From Streptomyces venezuelae (GTDB lineage Bacteria; Actinomycetota; Actinomycetes; Streptomycetales; Streptomycetaceae), in assembly GCF_008642315.1 (NCBI RefSeq), contig NZ_CP029192.1:6200001-6264000 (forward strand): a stretch of DNA of 64,000 bases. Reading direction: 5' to 3'. The position numbers and the translations under genes are program-made. Position 1 is the stretch's first letter. Every line of letters begins with the position of its first letter. The notes under the pieces were generated by a model, which had not been told where the DNA came from, ran no database searches, and saw nothing but the letters and a program-made list of their open reading frames with translations. Positions 40,473 to 48,324 of this stretch are shown here, in pieces.

Positions 40473-41009
40473 TCAGACCAGCTTCTTGGCGAACCAGTGC
40501 TCGGCGTAGGGCCGCACGGTCAGCGGCTCGGTCTCCTCGTACCCGTGCCGCGCGTACAGCGCGCGGGCCTCGACGAGATCGGTACGGGTGTCGAGGACGA
40601 CCCGCTCGGCCCCGAGCGCCCGGGCGGCGTCCTCGACGGCGGCGAGGAGAACGGCGGCGCCGCCCCTGCCCCGCATGTCCTCGCGTACGAACACGCGCTT
40701 GAGCTCGGCGGTCGACGCATCCAGCAGCCGCACGCCGGCGGTACCGGCGGGCTCGCCCCCGTACCGCGCGACGAGCAGCGCCCCGCCGGGCGCGGCGAGA
40801 TCGCTCCCGCTCTCGGCGGCGATCTCCCGTTCCAGCTCGACGGGCTCCGTGACCCGCCCCTCGTGCAGCAGGTACCAGCGATCGCTGACCTCGGTGTAGT
40901 ACGCGCGCCAGAGCGCGCGCACGACATCGGAGTCATACGCCTCGGCCGCGACACTCCAGGTGGCGGCTGCGGTGGTGAGGGCGGGGGCCACGGGGACAGG
41001 CTTGGTCAT
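40473..41009 (-). CDS. GNAT acetyltransferase
   Basis: A 178-residue GNAT-fold protein. The acetyl-CoA loop is VREDMRGRGGAAVLL near residues 113-127, with AELKRVFV as the preceding strand and ALYARHGYEETEPL as the C-terminal motif B. The start ATG 41009 is used; twelve further in-frame residues upstream lack support. Substrate unknown. Confidence 0.85.
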   Translation of the reverse strand: MTKPVPVAPALTTAAATWSVAAEAYDSDVVRALWRAYYTEVSDRWYLLHEGRVTEPVELEREIAAESGSDLAAPGGALLVARYGGEPAGTAGVRLLDASTAELKRVFVREDMRGRGGAAVLLAAVEDAARALGAERVVLDTRTDLVEARALYARHGYEETEPLTVRPYAEHWFAKKLV

Positions 41010-41086
41010 GGGCGCATTCTGGGCCGACGGGCCCGGGCCCACGCAAGGGGTTTTGGACGTGAGAAGGGGGGCTCTGGGCCCAGCCG

Positions 41087-41404
41087 CTACTCGCCCTTGG
41101 GGGCCGCCTGCTGCACGACCTCGAAGGACCAGACCGAGGAGCCGCTCGCGGCGGGCTTCGGGCGGTCGCCGCCGCCCTGGTGGGCCGACTTCATCGGGCC
41201 CTCCATCCAGGCCTGGAACGACTCCTCGTCACGCCAGCGCGTGTAGACCAAGTAGTCGTCGGTGCCCTCGATGGGGCGGAGGAGCTCGAACCACTCGAAG
41301 CCGTCCGAGTTCTCGACGGCACCGGCGCGGGACGCGAAGCGCTTCTCGAGGGTCTCGCGCCGGTCGGCGGGGACGGTCAGGACGTTGATCTTCACTACGC
41401 TCAT
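41087..41404 (-). CDS. Antibiotic biosynthesis monooxygenase (ABM) family protein
   Basis: A 105-residue ferredoxin-like protein: KINVLTVPADRRETLEKRFA, then GFEWFELLRPIEGTDDYLVY and RDEESFQAWM, the standard ABM/IsdG-like layout. Asn-Trp-His residues needed for haem degradation are not clearly present, so a cofactor-free or unknown oxidative role is as likely. Start ATG 41404. Confidence 0.82.
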   Translation of the reverse strand: MSVVKINVLTVPADRRETLEKRFASRAGAVENSDGFEWFELLRPIEGTDDYLVYTRWRDEESFQAWMEGPMKSAHQGGGDRPKPAASGSSVWSFEVVQQAAPKGE

Positions 41405-41531
41405 ACGGCCATCCTGCCGTACGGGGGTGTCGGAGCGGCGTGAGCCCCGGGCCCCGGGGCCGGATGTCACGGAGGTCCGGCGGGCGGGGTCCCGGGGCTC
41501 GGTTCGGGGGCCTGTTGTGGCCTGTCCTTGC

Positions 41532-41915
41532 TTACAGGCGGAGGAGGCGTTCCGCTGTTTCGCGGTAGTCCTGGAGGGCCAGGCGGAGTTGTTCGGTGTC
41601 GCCTGCCGGGGACGCTTCCGGTGTGGCGGCCGGAGTGGCGGCCGGTGTGGTCGCGGGAGGGGCGGGCGGGGCGCCGGGCTCGCCAGGGGGGACCTCCGCG
41701 GCGTGCGACTGCCACGTCGTGCGCAGGGCGTTCCGGCGCTCGGCCAGCGTGTGGGTGAGGTCGGCTATCGCCTCCTCCAGGACGCGGTCCGCGTTCTCGA
41801 CCGCGGCGCGCGGGCTGTCGACGAAACCGTTGACGGCGTTCTGGAGGCGCAGCGCCAGCTTGTCGCGTGCGTCGATCGGGAAGAGAGCGGTCCCGTCGGG
41901 ATGTACGTCAGCCAT
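41532..41915 (-). CDS. Hypothetical protein, coupled to upstream membrane protein
   Basis: A 127-residue cytoplasmic protein. The first half is helical (RLQNAVNGFVDSPRAAVENA). It contains FVDSPRAAVExADRxxxE, the same motif as the upstream protein (FVDSPREAVAEADRLIAE), so the two are paralogous in this region. A Pro/Ala-rich linker precedes a short C-terminal helix. It overlaps the upstream gene by eight bases and should act with it. Confidence 0.7.
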   Translation of the reverse strand: MADVHPDGTALFPIDARDKLALRLQNAVNGFVDSPRAAVENADRVLEEAIADLTHTLAERRNALRTTWQSHAAEVPPGEPGAPPAPPATTPAATPAATPEASPAGDTEQLRLALQDYRETAERLLRL

Positions 41916-42600
41916 GCTGAACTCCCTTGTGGGTGATGCCGGTCGAGCGCTTACGGGTGTCGTGCCGGCCCGTGGTGGGCGTCGCGTCGGCGTCGGAGCG
42001 GTGCTCCGCCACCAGCGCCTCGAAGAGCCCGCGCGCCTCGAGCAGCGCGGCGCGCAGCTCCTCGGTGCCGGCGCCGCCGGTCCGCTCCACGCCCGTGGCC
42101 TCCGAGCCCATGGGGTCCGTGCCCATGGTGCCGGTCGTGCCGAGGGCCGCGCGGTGCACCTTGCGGTAGCCGTGGACGTGGTGGGCGTGGTGGACGGAGA
42201 GCGCGTCGACCTGGTCCTCGTAGTGCCCGGCGTCCGGGAAGCCGCGGGCGCCGGCCAGCTCGGCGATGAGACGGTCCGCCTCGGCCACCGCCTCGCGCGG
42301 GGAGTCGACGAAGCGCTCCTGGGCCACGGTCCAGCGGGCCGTGTACTGCTCGCGCGCCGCGGGGTCCAGCGGCCGCACGCGCAGGGAACCGTGCCGCTTC
42401 ACCCGCTCGCCGAGGTCGCGTTCGGCGGCCTTGGTGTCGCCGTCGTGCCGGGCGACCGCGCGGTCGTACTCGGGTCCGAAGCGGCGCTGCAGACCGCGCC
42501 TGCCGCCCGCACCCTGTTGCCTGCGGTTCAGCACGGCGAACGCGGCGGCTGCGATGACGACGACGGCCACGATCAGCAGAATGATCATGAGTGTGGACAT
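41908..42600 (-). CDS. Membrane-anchored protein with FVDSPREAV motif
   Basis: A 230-residue protein with one N-terminal transmembrane segment (MIILLIVAVVVIAAAAFAVL) and a cytoplasmic remainder. The core (about 35-140) is helical, with QRRFGPEYDRAVARHD and FVDSPREAVAEADRL; a Gly/Thr/Met-rich stretch (residues about 152-175) and a basic tail follow. I recall this pattern from actinobacterial proteins without known function. The gene is followed by a short paralogue with which it overlaps. Confidence 0.7.
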   Translation of the reverse strand: MSTLMIILLIVAVVVIAAAAFAVLNRRQQGAGGRRGLQRRFGPEYDRAVARHDGDTKAAERDLGERVKRHGSLRVRPLDPAAREQYTARWTVAQERFVDSPREAVAEADRLIAELAGARGFPDAGHYEDQVDALSVHHAHHVHGYRKVHRAALGTTGTMGTDPMGSEATGVERTGGAGTEELRAALLEARGLFEALVAEHRSDADATPTTGRHDTRKRSTGITHKGVQHG

Positions 42601-42724
42601 GGGTGGGTGCCCTTTTCGGCTCGGGGATCGGCCTGGGGCGCGGGGCCCGGCAGGGACCCCGACACCCGTTCCCCGGAACGAGTTGCCCGGAATCGGGCCG
42701 CCAAACGACCCGTGCGAGCCGGCC

Positions 42725-43141
42725 TCAGTCAGCGTGGCGTTCCCCGTGGCGGTCCCGCCAGTCGCGGGCCACTTCCTCGACGTCGAAGGGCGCGAGGCCG
42801 AGCGGTGGACCCGGCGGCGGCGTACGGAGTGCGGTGCGGATCTTCTCGTTGAGTTCCGTCATGAGCCTGCGCGCCACGCGCTCGGAGGGTGCGTCGGCCG
42901 CGGCGGCCAGGGTGTCCTCGGCCTCTTTGCGCAGGGCGAGCGTGGGGGAGAGGCAGGAGAGGCCCTCGCGCGCCATCTTCCGCTTCACCCACCACATTTC
43001 GTCGTACGTGGGGTCGGGGCCCTCGGGCAGCGGCCGGCCCCTTCCGGGCAGGGAGGCGAAGTCCCCGCGTTCTTCCGCCTCGCGGATCTGCTTGTCGATC
43101 CAGGACTCGAAATTGACTCCAGGTGGCTTGCGCTCAGTCAT
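42725..43141 (-). CDS. DUF1992 (DnaJ-homologue C28 type) protein
   Basis: A 138-residue protein beginning at ATG 43141. The DUF1992 core is plain: ESWIDKQIREAEERGDFASL, then LPGRGRPLP and DEMWWVKRKMAREGLS. The family occurs without a J-domain in bacteria and is of unknown role. The C-terminus RDWRDRHGERHAD is charged. Confidence 0.88.
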   Translation of the reverse strand: MTERKPPGVNFESWIDKQIREAEERGDFASLPGRGRPLPEGPDPTYDEMWWVKRKMAREGLSCLSPTLALRKEAEDTLAAAADAPSERVARRLMTELNEKIRTALRTPPPGPPLGLAPFDVEEVARDWRDRHGERHAD

Positions 43142-43252
43142 GGGGCCATTGTCCCAGGGAGGTCGTGCGGCCGCCCGGCGGCCCTTAGGATGCGGCAGCG
43201 CGGGAACCGTCAATCACGTACGCGCCGTGGTGAGTTGAAGGAGCGTACTCAC

Positions 43253-43645
43253 GTGCTGGAACTGACCATGGCCTCGGTGTCCGGGGCGGACGCGGGTGCC
43301 ACCGCGGGCATGCTGATGGCCGAGGCGCCGAGCGAACCGGGTGCGGTGCTGCGGGTCGGGCGGGACAGGAACGTGTGCCGCCTGGTGACGCCCGACGACT
43401 GGCTGTTCGTCTCCCGTACGCACCTGGAGTTCCGCTGCGGGCCCGACGGGGCCTGGTCCGTGAGCTGGCTGCGCGGTTCGAACCCCGATCCGGCCTCCGA
43501 GGTGCGGCTGCTGTCCGGGGGTACGGCGCGGACCCTCGTGTACGGAGGGGCCGCGCCGTTGCCCCGGGGCGGCTCCGGCGAGGTCGTCATCCGGGACCGG
43601 TTCGGGCCGCGGAGCGTGAACGTCGGTTACTACCACGAGAGTTGA
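43253..43645 (+). CDS. Cryptic FHA-like domain protein
   Basis: A 130-residue protein starting at GTG 43253, nine bases after AAGGAG. LRVGRDRNVCRLVTPDDWLF and SRTHLEFRCGPDG correspond to the GR-x(n)-SRxH signature of FHA domains, and a second half GGSGEVVIRDRFGPRSVNV completes a beta sandwich. It may bind phosphothreonine. The sequence is short for a stand-alone FHA protein; the partner is unknown. Confidence 0.7.
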   Translation: MLELTMASVSGADAGATAGMLMAEAPSEPGAVLRVGRDRNVCRLVTPDDWLFVSRTHLEFRCGPDGAWSVSWLRGSNPDPASEVRLLSGGTARTLVYGGAAPLPRGGSGEVVIRDRFGPRSVNVGYYHES

Positions 43646-43711
43646 TGTACGGGCGGTGTTCCTGCGGGCGGCGTTGTCCGTACGGCGTACGGCCGGTCAT
43701 ACGACGGCCGG

Positions 43712-44389
43712 TCAGTCGAGTACGCGGGCCAGCGCGAAGCCGTCGTACCCCTTGGTGCCCACCGTCTGCACCGCCGTGCCGGACAACTTGGGGTGCTCCG
43801 CGATGAGTTCGAGTGCCGCGCGGGTGCCCAGCACGGCCGGGTCGGTGCCGGCGGCGTCGGTCACCGCGCCGCCCCGCACGACGTTGTCGAGGATGATCAG
43901 GCTGCCGGGGCGGGTGAGTTCGAGCGCCCACTCCAGATAGCGCGCGTTGTTGGCCTTGTCGGCGTCGATGAAGACGAGGTCGAAGGGTTCGGGGTGCGCG
44001 GCGTGTTCGGCGCCGAGCACGGTGAGCGATTCCAGGGCGGGGCCGACGCGCACTTCGACGATCTTGTCGAGCCCGGCGCGGGCGATGTTGCCGCGGGCCA
44101 CGTCGGCATGCGCGGGGTTGTGTTCGAGGGTGACGACGCGGCCGTCGGCGGGCAGGGCGCGGGCCAGCCAGATGGTGCTGTAGCCGCCGAGGGTGCCGAT
44201 CTCCAGGACGCGGCGGGCGCCCTGGGTCCGGGCGAGGAGATGGAGCAGCTTGCCCTGGTTCGGGGAGACGGCGATCTGCGGCAGACCGGCGGCGTCGCTG
44301 TCGTGGAGGGCGGCGGTCAGGGCCTCGTCCGCGGGGGCGAGGAGGCCGGTGAAGTAGTCGTCGACGGAGTCCCACTGTTGCTGGGTCAT
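43712..44389 (-). CDS. O-methyltransferase (class I, COMT-like)
   Basis: A 225-residue SAM-dependent methyltransferase. Motif I is VLEIGTLGGYSTIWLA, followed by TLEHNPAHADVA, the metal site FDLVFIDADKAN, and LIILDNVVRGG, the pattern of bivalent-metal O-methyltransferases (catechol type, YrrM-like). N-terminal QIAVSPNQGKLLHLLAR is the substrate-binding helix. Substrate unknown; possibly a catechol or tRNA wobble base. Confidence 0.88.
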   Translation of the reverse strand: MTQQQWDSVDDYFTGLLAPADEALTAALHDSDAAGLPQIAVSPNQGKLLHLLARTQGARRVLEIGTLGGYSTIWLARALPADGRVVTLEHNPAHADVARGNIARAGLDKIVEVRVGPALESLTVLGAEHAAHPEPFDLVFIDADKANNARYLEWALELTRPGSLIILDNVVRGGAVTDAAGTDPAVLGTRAALELIAEHPKLSGTAVQTVGTKGYDGFALARVLD

Positions 44390-44588
44390 GTGGCCGGACG
44401 TTCCCTTCGGCTGTCTAGTTAGTTTCGCTAAGGAGCCTACGGTGGGGAGCGGGTGTTGTCAGGGGGATTGTCGGTCTGGTTGTCGGTGCGGGCTCGCATA
44501 CTGGCGGTGACGGAGATCGAATCGATGGAGCGGTGCGGCGCCGGGTGCGGGACTCGGGCTCGCGCGGCGCGCGGGAACGGGGGACGGC

Positions 44589-45685
44589 ATGGCCTACGCG
44601 GGTGCGGTGCGGGAGTTCGCCGAGCGGTGGCTGCCCGAGATGGAGCGGTCGGCCGGGGGTGCCGGCGGCGCCGGTGACTTCGTGTGCTCGCCCGTCGGCA
44701 TGTGGCTCGCGCTGGCCTCCGTCGCGGCGGGCGCCCGCGGGGAGACGGCCGAGGAGCTGCGGGGGCTGCTCGGCGTCGCCGGCGACGGGGCGGCGCGCGC
44801 GGTGACGGACGGGGCGCGCGCCCTCGCGGGTACGGACGCGGTGGGCGTCGCCACGCGTGTGTGGAGCCGGGTGCCGGTGCTGCGGGAGTACGAGGAGGCG
44901 CTGCCGGACATCGGGTTCGGGCCCATGGACCCGGACGCGGCCGACGCGTGGGTCAAGGAGGCCACGGACGGCATGATCGAGCGCCTGCCGGTGGTCGTCA
45001 CAGCGGACACGCTGCTCCTGCTGGTCAACGCGCTGGTGCTGAAGGCGCGTTGGGAGGACCCCTTCGACGGGGCGGGCACGAGTGACGCGCTGTTCACGGA
45101 CGCGGGGGGCGTCGGGCACCGGGTGCCGACGATGCGGCGGCGGGTGGGGCGGGGGATGCGTGGGCGGTCGGCGGGGCGCGTGTCGTGGAGATGCGGGGTG
45201 CGGGGGTGGCCGGCGGGGGTGCGGGTGCGGCGGTGCGGGTGCGGTTCGTGCTGGGGGAGCGGGGGGCCGGGCCGGCCGCGGTGCTGCCGCTGGCGTGGGC
45301 GCCCCGTGCGCGGTGCTCGGCGATCGACGCGGAGCAGGTCACCATGGCCCTGCCTCGGCTCGCGCTGCGGACGCGTACGGATGCGACGGGGCAGTTGGGC
45401 GCGCTCGGTGTGCGGTGGGCGATGAGCGACGCGGCGGACTTCTCCGGGATGTCTTCGGAGAGGCTCGCGATATCGCAGGTGGTGCAGGAGGCGGTGGTGC
45501 GGGTCGCGGAGTTGGGGGTGGAGGGGGTGGCGGTTACGGCTGTGCCGATGCGGCCGGGTGGGGCGTATGTTCCTCGGCGTGCCGAGCACATCTCTTTTGA
45601 CCGCCCCTTCGGGGTGGTGGTCCTCGCCGGCGCGGAGGAGGTGCCGCTGTTCGCGGCGTGGCAGGGGGGTTGTCCGGCGGTGTGA
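44589..45685 (+). pseudogene. Serpin family protein, frameshifted
   Basis: The 5' frame (44589 to about 45135) encodes a serpin N-terminal half: DFVCSPVGMWLALASVAAGA, AEELRGLLGVAG, LLLLVNALVLKARWEDPF and a VPTMRR breach segment. The homologous continuation (DAWAVGGAR, VRFVLGERG, ALPRLALRTRTD, and the C-terminal EHISFDRPFGVVVL followed by VPLFAAWQG) lies one frame away and ends at 45685. The shift falls in the G-rich stretch 45141-45155. A sequencing indel and a real pseudogene cannot be told apart from here. An intact copy would be a protease inhibitor of about 365 residues, without a signal peptide. Confidence 0.75.
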
Positions 45686-45732
45686 CGTGCGTCTTGCCGG
45701 GGGGGGTGTTCGTCCGCGGGCCGGCTGCGACT

Positions 45733-46178
45733 GATCGCGCAGTTCCCCGCGCCCCTGGGGGGCCGGTCGTTGTTCGTCCGCGGGCCGGATTCGGCTGGTC
45801 GCGCAGTTCCCCGCGCCCCTGGGGGGTGTGCCGTCGAGTGTCGTCCGCGGGCCCGGATTCGGCTGGTCGCGCAGTTCCCCGCGCCCCTATGGGGCTTGCG
45901 GTCGTGTGTCGTCTGCGGGGCTGCTGTGGCTGATCGCGCAGTTCCCCGCGCCCCTGGGTGGTCCGGCTTGCGTTGGCCGTTTCGTTGGGGCTCGCCCAGG
46001 TGCGTGGACTGAACCGTGGGCGTGCAGCGGGACTGCCCTAGGGGCGCGGGGAACTGCGCGACCAGCCACATCCGGACCGCAGATTGCATCGTGGGCGAGG
46101 GCGGGACCGCCCCTGGGGCGGGGGGTGGACGTGGGGGTGCAGTGGGGCTGCCTTAGGGGCGCGGGGAACTGCGCGACC
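45733..46178. repeat. Cluster of dispersed repeat elements, both orientations
   Basis: Six copies of a 24-base element containing GCGCAGTTCCCCGCGCCCCT. Forward copies lie at 45733-45756, 45797-45820, 45865-45888 and 45932-45955; inverted copies lie at 46040-46063 and 46155-46178. Forward copies follow a longer shared unit ending GGGCCGGATTCGGCTGG. The 45686-46413 gap has no gene; some frames span the repeats but are artefacts. A seventh copy is at 15180. Confidence 0.95.
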
Positions 46179-46413
46179 AGCCACGTCCGGCCCGCAGATT
46201 TGGACCGTGGGCGTGGAGCGGGACCGCCCCTGGGGTGGGGGGGGAACCGCGCGGGCAGGTGGGTGCGGGCCGCGGATCGCATGCGGCCCGTCGCCCGTCG
46301 TTCCCCGGGCCTGGCCGGTTCGGGGCGCGGGCCGTGTCCGGGTTCGGGTTCGGATTCGGGTTCAGGTTCGGGTTCGGGGTGCGTGCGGAAGGGGTGCTCC
46401 CGGGCTGCGGGGG

Positions 46414-47985
46414 CTAGCTCGATTCGCGCAGAGCCATCGCCCGCGCCTCGGCCACCGTCTCCACCGCCGGCGGCGACCCCGGCAGCGGCTTGCGGGCGGA
46501 TTCCGTCATGTACCAGACGGCGATTCCGCCGATGACGGCCGCGGCCATCATGTAGTACGCGGGCATCATCTTGTCGCCCGTCGCGCCGATCAGCGCCGTG
46601 ACGATCAGCGGCGTCGTGCCGCCGAAGACCGAGACGGAGATGTTGAAGCCGATGGACAGGGAGCCGTAGCGGACCTTCGTGGGGAAGAGCGCCGGGAGGG
46701 CCGACGGCATCGACGCCGTGAAGCAGACCAGGAGCATGCCGAGCGCGCCGAGGCCCAGGGCGATCGCCCACAGGGAGCCGTCGCGGATCAGCAGGAGCGC
46801 CGGGATCGAGAGGAGGAAGAAGCCCGCGCAGCCCGCGGCGATGACCGGGCGGCGGCCCACCCGGTCCGTGAGGGCGCCCATGAAGGGCTGGGCGATCATC
46901 ATCAGCGCCATGACGGCCAGGATGACCAGCAACCCGTGCGTCTCGTCGTACTTGAGCTCGCTGGTCAGGTAGCTCGGCATGTACGACAGCAGCATGTAGT
47001 CCGTGACGTTGAAGACGAGGACCAGGCCCATGCAGAGGAGGAGGGCCTTCCACTGGCCCGTGACCATGTCGCGCAGCCGCACCTTCGCGCGGGTCTGCTC
47101 GTCCTTGTGGGCCTTCTCCAGCTCGGCGGCGAACGCCGGGGTCTCCTCCAGTTTCATGCGGAGGTAGAGGCCGATCAGGCCCATCGGGCCCGCGATCAGG
47201 AACGGGATGCGCCAGCCCCAGGAGAGCAGGTCGTCGGAGGAGAGCAGGGCCGTCATCAGGGTGACCAGGCCCGCGCCGCCGATGTAACCCGCCAGCGTGC
47301 CGAACTCCAGCCAGCTGCCGAGGAAGCCCCGCTTCTTGTCGGGCGCGTACTCGGCGATGAAGGTGGAGGCACCCGCGTACTCGCCGCCCGTGGAGAAGCC
47401 CTGCACGAGGCGGGCCGCAAGGAGCAGGACCGGCGCCCAGACGCCGATCGACGCGTACGACGGGATCAGGCCGATGGCGAACGTGCCCGCCGCCATCATG
47501 ATCATGGTGAGGGCGAGGACCTTCTGGCGGCCGACGCGGTCGCCGAGCGGGCCGAAGACCATGCCGCCGAGCGGCCGGATCAGGAAGGCCGCGGCGAACG
47601 CGCCGAACGTGGAGAGCAGCTGCGCCGTCGGGTTGCCCGAGGGGAAGAAGACCTTGCCGAGCGTGACCGCGATGTAGCTGTAGACACCGAAGTCGAACCA
47701 CTCCATCGCGTTGCCGAGGGCGGCCGCCTTCACCGCGCGCTTCACCATCGCGGGGTCCGTGACGGTGACGTCGGCGGTGGTGCCGGCAGCGGGGCCGGCG
47801 GTGGCGTTCCGGCCGGGGTCCGCTTCGCTCCGCTGTCCGGGCAGGGGTGCGTCCGACGGCTCGGGCTTCCGTAGTGCGACGGGGGTGGCGCTCGCCAAGG
47901 GTTCGCTCGCCTGCTTTCGGTCGACGACAAGGACGAGGCCGCACCCGGTCACCCGGGGCGGCCCGAAAAGCGACCATAGGTGCAA
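46414..47985 (-). CDS. MFS transporter of the ProP/MHS (metabolite:H+ symport) family
   Basis: A protein of up to 523 residues with 12 transmembrane helices. Signature segments are GNAMEWFDFGVYSYIAV, FGPLGDRVGRQKVLAL (motif A), VQGFSTGGEYAGAST and RIPFLIAGPMGLIGLYLR, which identify the MHS/ProP group that imports betaine, proline, dicarboxylates or aromatic acids with H+. The start is uncertain: TTG 47985, GTG 47952 and TTG 47898 are all possible, and none has a clear ribosome site. The serpin/repeat cluster lies downstream. Confidence 0.85.
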   Translation of the reverse strand: MHLWSLFGPPRVTGCGLVLVVDRKQASEPLASATPVALRKPEPSDAPLPGQRSEADPGRNATAGPAAGTTADVTVTDPAMVKRAVKAAALGNAMEWFDFGVYSYIAVTLGKVFFPSGNPTAQLLSTFGAFAAAFLIRPLGGMVFGPLGDRVGRQKVLALTMIMMAAGTFAIGLIPSYASIGVWAPVLLLAARLVQGFSTGGEYAGASTFIAEYAPDKKRGFLGSWLEFGTLAGYIGGAGLVTLMTALLSSDDLLSWGWRIPFLIAGPMGLIGLYLRMKLEETPAFAAELEKAHKDEQTRAKVRLRDMVTGQWKALLLCMGLVLVFNVTDYMLLSYMPSYLTSELKYDETHGLLVILAVMALMMIAQPFMGALTDRVGRRPVIAAGCAGFFLLSIPALLLIRDGSLWAIALGLGALGMLLVCFTASMPSALPALFPTKVRYGSLSIGFNISVSVFGGTTPLIVTALIGATGDKMMPAYYMMAAAVIGGIAVWYMTESARKPLPGSPPAVETVAEARAMALRESS

Positions 47986-48324
47986 GCGGCATCATTACGG
48001 TCGGTGTCCGGTCGGCCGCACAGTGACGCAAAACCGCTGCTATGCAGGTCAAACGGCATTTCCCCAGGTGGCGGGGGTTATGCACCCATGTGATCTTTGT
48101 CGCGGCGGAGGGCTGGAACCGCGGCCGCCCGAGGCGTCGAACCGCCCCTGACCGGGGGCGGGACCCGTCGGGCCCGCGGGGAGGCCCTGTTGGGCGCTTC
48201 AGGCGAAAGCGATAGAAAGCGATGTGGCTGCCAGGTGAAATGGTGGTTGCGTGCGTCCCCACATCAGGGACGAGAACTTCACATCAGAGGCGGGGACTGA
48301 CGCGGACGGGAGGGTCGACGGGGC
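47986..48324. other. Divergent promoter region ProP / GT87-PAP2
   Basis: A 339-base gap between divergently transcribed genes, so both promoters should be here. It contains a direct repeat AAAGCGATAGAAAGCGAT at about 48208-48225. No riboswitch or long inverted repeat is apparent. Confidence 0.45.

Noticed and set aside
45686..46413. CRISPR array
   Set aside because: The repeats vary in spacing, occur in both orientations and recur elsewhere; there are no uniform spacers or cas genes.
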